Of a DNA stretch of 64,000 nt, positions 62,539-64,000 are shown in pieces; within the stretch, counting starts at the first letter, position 1; each line of letters starts with the position of its first letter. The notes beneath the pieces were generated by a model. It saw only the letters and a list, made by a program, of their open reading frames with translations. It had not been told where the DNA came from and did not search any database. Location of the stretch: contig NZ_BCPY01000001.1 in assembly GCF_001544195.1 (NCBI RefSeq), forward strand, positions 62,001 to 126,000, written 5' to 3'. The stretch comes from Tetragenococcus solitarius NBRC 100494. Its GTDB lineage: Bacteria > Bacillota > Bacilli > Lactobacillales > Enterococcaceae. The translations under genes were made by a program, and so were the position numbers.

Positions 62539-62574
62539 AAAAAAAAGAAGAAAAACCTCGAAATGAAGTTTTTC
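62539..62574 (-). terminator. Terminator downstream of the CoA-binding protein gene
   Basis: Stem GAAAAACCTC (62550-62559) with GAAGTTTTTC (62565-62574), one mismatch; on the minus strand it is followed by TTCTTTTTTTT. It lies 128 bp after the stop of the gene at 62702. Confidence 0.7.
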
Positions 62575-62701
62575 TTTAGAATCAGTTCGCCAACTCGATC
62601 ATTTGTAATCCGTTCTTTTTAAACTAAAAAACTTTTTATTTACAGGCTATAAACTATTTTTTCATTAAAAGCTTAAAACCTATGCGAGAGTCTTACTGAG
62701 A

Positions 62702-63136
62702 TTATTTTTGATCTAGTTTTCCTAATTCAATTTTGATACAACGGTTCATTACAATATCATTGCGACCTGCCTCTTGTAACTTCTTCGCTGCTTCTTCACT
62801 TTCAAGTCCTAATTGTGCCCAAAAAACTTTAGCGTTTGTTTCTAAAAATTCATCCGCAACTTCAGGTAAAAATTCGCTGCGGCGAAATATATCCACAATA
62901 TCAATCGGTTCTGGAATATCTTGTAAACGTGCATAGACTTTTTGACCTAATATTTCTTTACCTGCCAATTTTGGATTCACAGGAAAAATGTGATAGCCAT
63001 GATTTTGAACAACTTCTGTCACCTGGTAACTTGTACGCTCACTATTATCACTTAAGCCGACAACGGCTACGTTTTTTGCTGTTTTTAAGTAGTTTTGAAT
63101 TGTTTGTTCGTCTGGATTTTTAAAAGCCATTATCAT
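62702..63136 (-). CDS. CoA-binding domain protein (YccU family)
   Basis: A 144-residue single Rossmann-type CoA_binding domain: NVAVVGLSDNSERTSYQVTEVVQNHGYHIFPVNPKLAGKEILGQKVY, then VDIFRRSEFLPEV and FWAQLGLESEEA. Relatives bind CoA in vitro but have no settled role. The ATG at 63136 or the one at 63130 could be used; both lie behind AAAGGAG. It is divergent from plsY. Confidence 0.9.
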   Translation of the reverse strand: MIMAFKNPDEQTIQNYLKTAKNVAVVGLSDNSERTSYQVTEVVQNHGYHIFPVNPKLAGKEILGQKVYARLQDIPEPIDIVDIFRRSEFLPEVADEFLETNAKVFWAQLGLESEEAAKKLQEAGRNDIVMNRCIKIELGKLDQK

Positions 63137-63245
63137 CGTACTCCTTTAAAAATTTATTATCTAACTTGCATTAGATCAATAATTAAGTTGTTGCTTTTAT
63201 GTTTTCATGCTAAAATATTGCTAGTCTAACAAAAGGTTGGTTCTT

Positions 63246-63896
63246 ATGAAAATAATTCTATTAATGCTTATTGCTTATTTACTCGGCTCCATTCCGTCTG
63301 GCTTATGGATTGGAAAAGCCTTTTACAAAAAAGACATTCGTCAATATGGAAGTGGCAACTCTGGAACAACAAATACCTTCCGTATATTGGGTGTTAAAGC
63401 CGGATTTGCTGTTTTTCTTGCTGACTTATTAAAGGGGACACTGGCGACCTCTTTAGCTTATCTACCAGGGATAGACATCAATCCCTTAATATTTGGTTTA
63501 TGTGCGATTATAGGACATGTCTTTCCTATCTTTGCCGAATTCAAGGGAGGTAAAGCTGTCGCGACCAGTGCCGGCATGTTGTTAGGTTACCATCCGCTTT
63601 TCTTTTTCTACTCGTTGGCAATTTTTTTAATTTTATTATTTATCACGAGCATGGTAAGTTTGTCTAGTATGCTTGCAGCAGTGATCATTACACTATCTAC
63701 TTTTATTCTGCCGTTTATTTTTCCAGTGCTCTTGCCAGAACCCGATGGATTGCTTTCTTTTATAGCAGTCGTAGTGACAGCATTTATATTCTATCTACAT
63801 AGACAAAATATTCAACGCATTCGTCAAGGAACAGAGAGTCGAATTTCTTTTGGCTTAAATAAAGGTAAAACAAAGAAAAAGAAAAAAGTAAAATGA
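63246..63896 (+). CDS. plsY: Glycerol-3-phosphate acyltransferase PlsY
   Basis: A 216-residue membrane enzyme that transfers acyl from acyl-phosphate to glycerol-3-phosphate, the first step of phospholipid synthesis in Gram-positives. Conserved loops: GSIPSGLWIGK, GSGNSGTTNTFRILG and GHVFPIFAEFKGGKAVATS. About five membrane segments and a Lys-rich C-terminal tail. ATG 63246 is used (AAAAGG upstream); a TTG three codons earlier is in frame. In many Firmicutes plsY is divergent from parE-parC, as approximately here. Confidence 0.97.
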   Translation: MKIILLMLIAYLLGSIPSGLWIGKAFYKKDIRQYGSGNSGTTNTFRILGVKAGFAVFLADLLKGTLATSLAYLPGIDINPLIFGLCAIIGHVFPIFAEFKGGKAVATSAGMLLGYHPLFFFYSLAIFLILLFITSMVSLSSMLAAVIITLSTFILPFIFPVLLPEPDGLLSFIAVVVTAFIFYLHRQNIQRIRQGTESRISFGLNKGKTKKKKKVK

Positions 63897-63900
63897 AAAC

Positions 63901-63988
63901 ATCCGAACTATAATCAATCAGATTGGCTTCTGCTTTTTAGCTCATAACGAGTAATTGATGGAGCAATCCTTTATAGTTCGGATATTTT
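63901..63988. repeat. Palindromic intergenic element, copy 2 (also the plsY terminator region)
   Basis: A perfect 13-bp stem, ATCCGAACTATAA (63901-63913) with TTATAGTTCGGAT (63971-63983), enclosing 57 bases with AACGAGTAAT and an inner GATTG-GCT/AGC-AATC stem, then ATTTTATT. It shares arms, the inner motif and CTTTATAGTTCGG with the copy at 53825-53909, in the same plus-strand orientation. Confidence 0.8.
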
Positions 63989-64000
63989 ATTGTCAACATT

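Overview
The window is a low-GC, AT-rich Firmicutes chromosome segment. Gene content and order point to Lactobacillales, most likely the Enterococcaceae (an Enterococcus/Tetragenococcus-type genome). This is inferred from protein families, a Bacillus-like ylb-pyc-ftsW-ylaN-typA-suhB-yktA-pdh gene order, a Lactobacillus-style glgBCDAP-amy operon and parE-parC. No database search was possible. Almost everything is on the minus strand; only four genes (a Gfo/Idh oxidoreductase, an ArAE/FUSC protein, a DUF2187 protein and plsY) are on plus. No phage, insertion sequence, CRISPR array or rRNA is visible.

Layout. 1-3.4 kb: sepM/ylbL (partial), coaD, rsmD, ylbG, ylbF and a CAP-associated protein, tightly packed. 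3.4-11.7 kb: pyruvate carboxylase, ftsW, ylaN, typA, suhB, yktA. 11.9-17.1 kb: the pyruvate dehydrogenase operon pdhA-B-C-D. 17.6-20.6 kb: an MgtA-type Mg2+ ATPase behind an M-box riboswitch. 20.6-27.4 kb: mnaA and purine genes (guaC, an aldo/keto reductase broken by one nonsense codon, purB, a degenerate purK, and xpt behind a guanine riboswitch). 27.5-31.6 kb: a CstA-type transporter next to a LytS/LytTR two-component system. 31.9-34.5 kb: a TIM-barrel protein, two cell-wall hydrolases and an unknown protein. 34.7-41 kb: mixed small operons, nagA, an AlaT-like aminotransferase, one tRNA-Leu and an unknown basic protein. 41.2-52.3 kb: an aldo/keto reductase and the glycogen operon. 52.7-57.2 kb: ppaC, pflA, pflB. 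58-62.4 kb: parC and parE. 62.7-64 kb: a CoA-binding protein and plsY.

The genes centre on the pyruvate node. PDH, pyruvate carboxylase, pyruvate formate-lyase and a probable pyruvate/peptide uptake system with its sensor all lie in 55 kb, next to a complete glycogen synthesis and breakdown operon. The purine part looks eroded: PurK has lost catalytic motifs, purE is absent upstream, and the two intact nearby enzymes (guaC, xpt) serve salvage and interconversion.

The most unusual structure is in two gene-free gaps (about 40.88-41.12 kb and 57.57-57.84 kb). Each holds an array of 27-bp dyads (5-bp arm, 17-bp interior, 5-bp inverted arm) repeating with a 41-bp period, so that inverted half-sites alternate about every two helical turns. 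The arms differ between loci (RGACA/TGTCY versus AGGGA/TCCCT) but the geometry is the same. I do not recognise this element. A second repeated element, an about 83-bp palindrome with CCGAACTATA arms, lies after pflA and after plsY.
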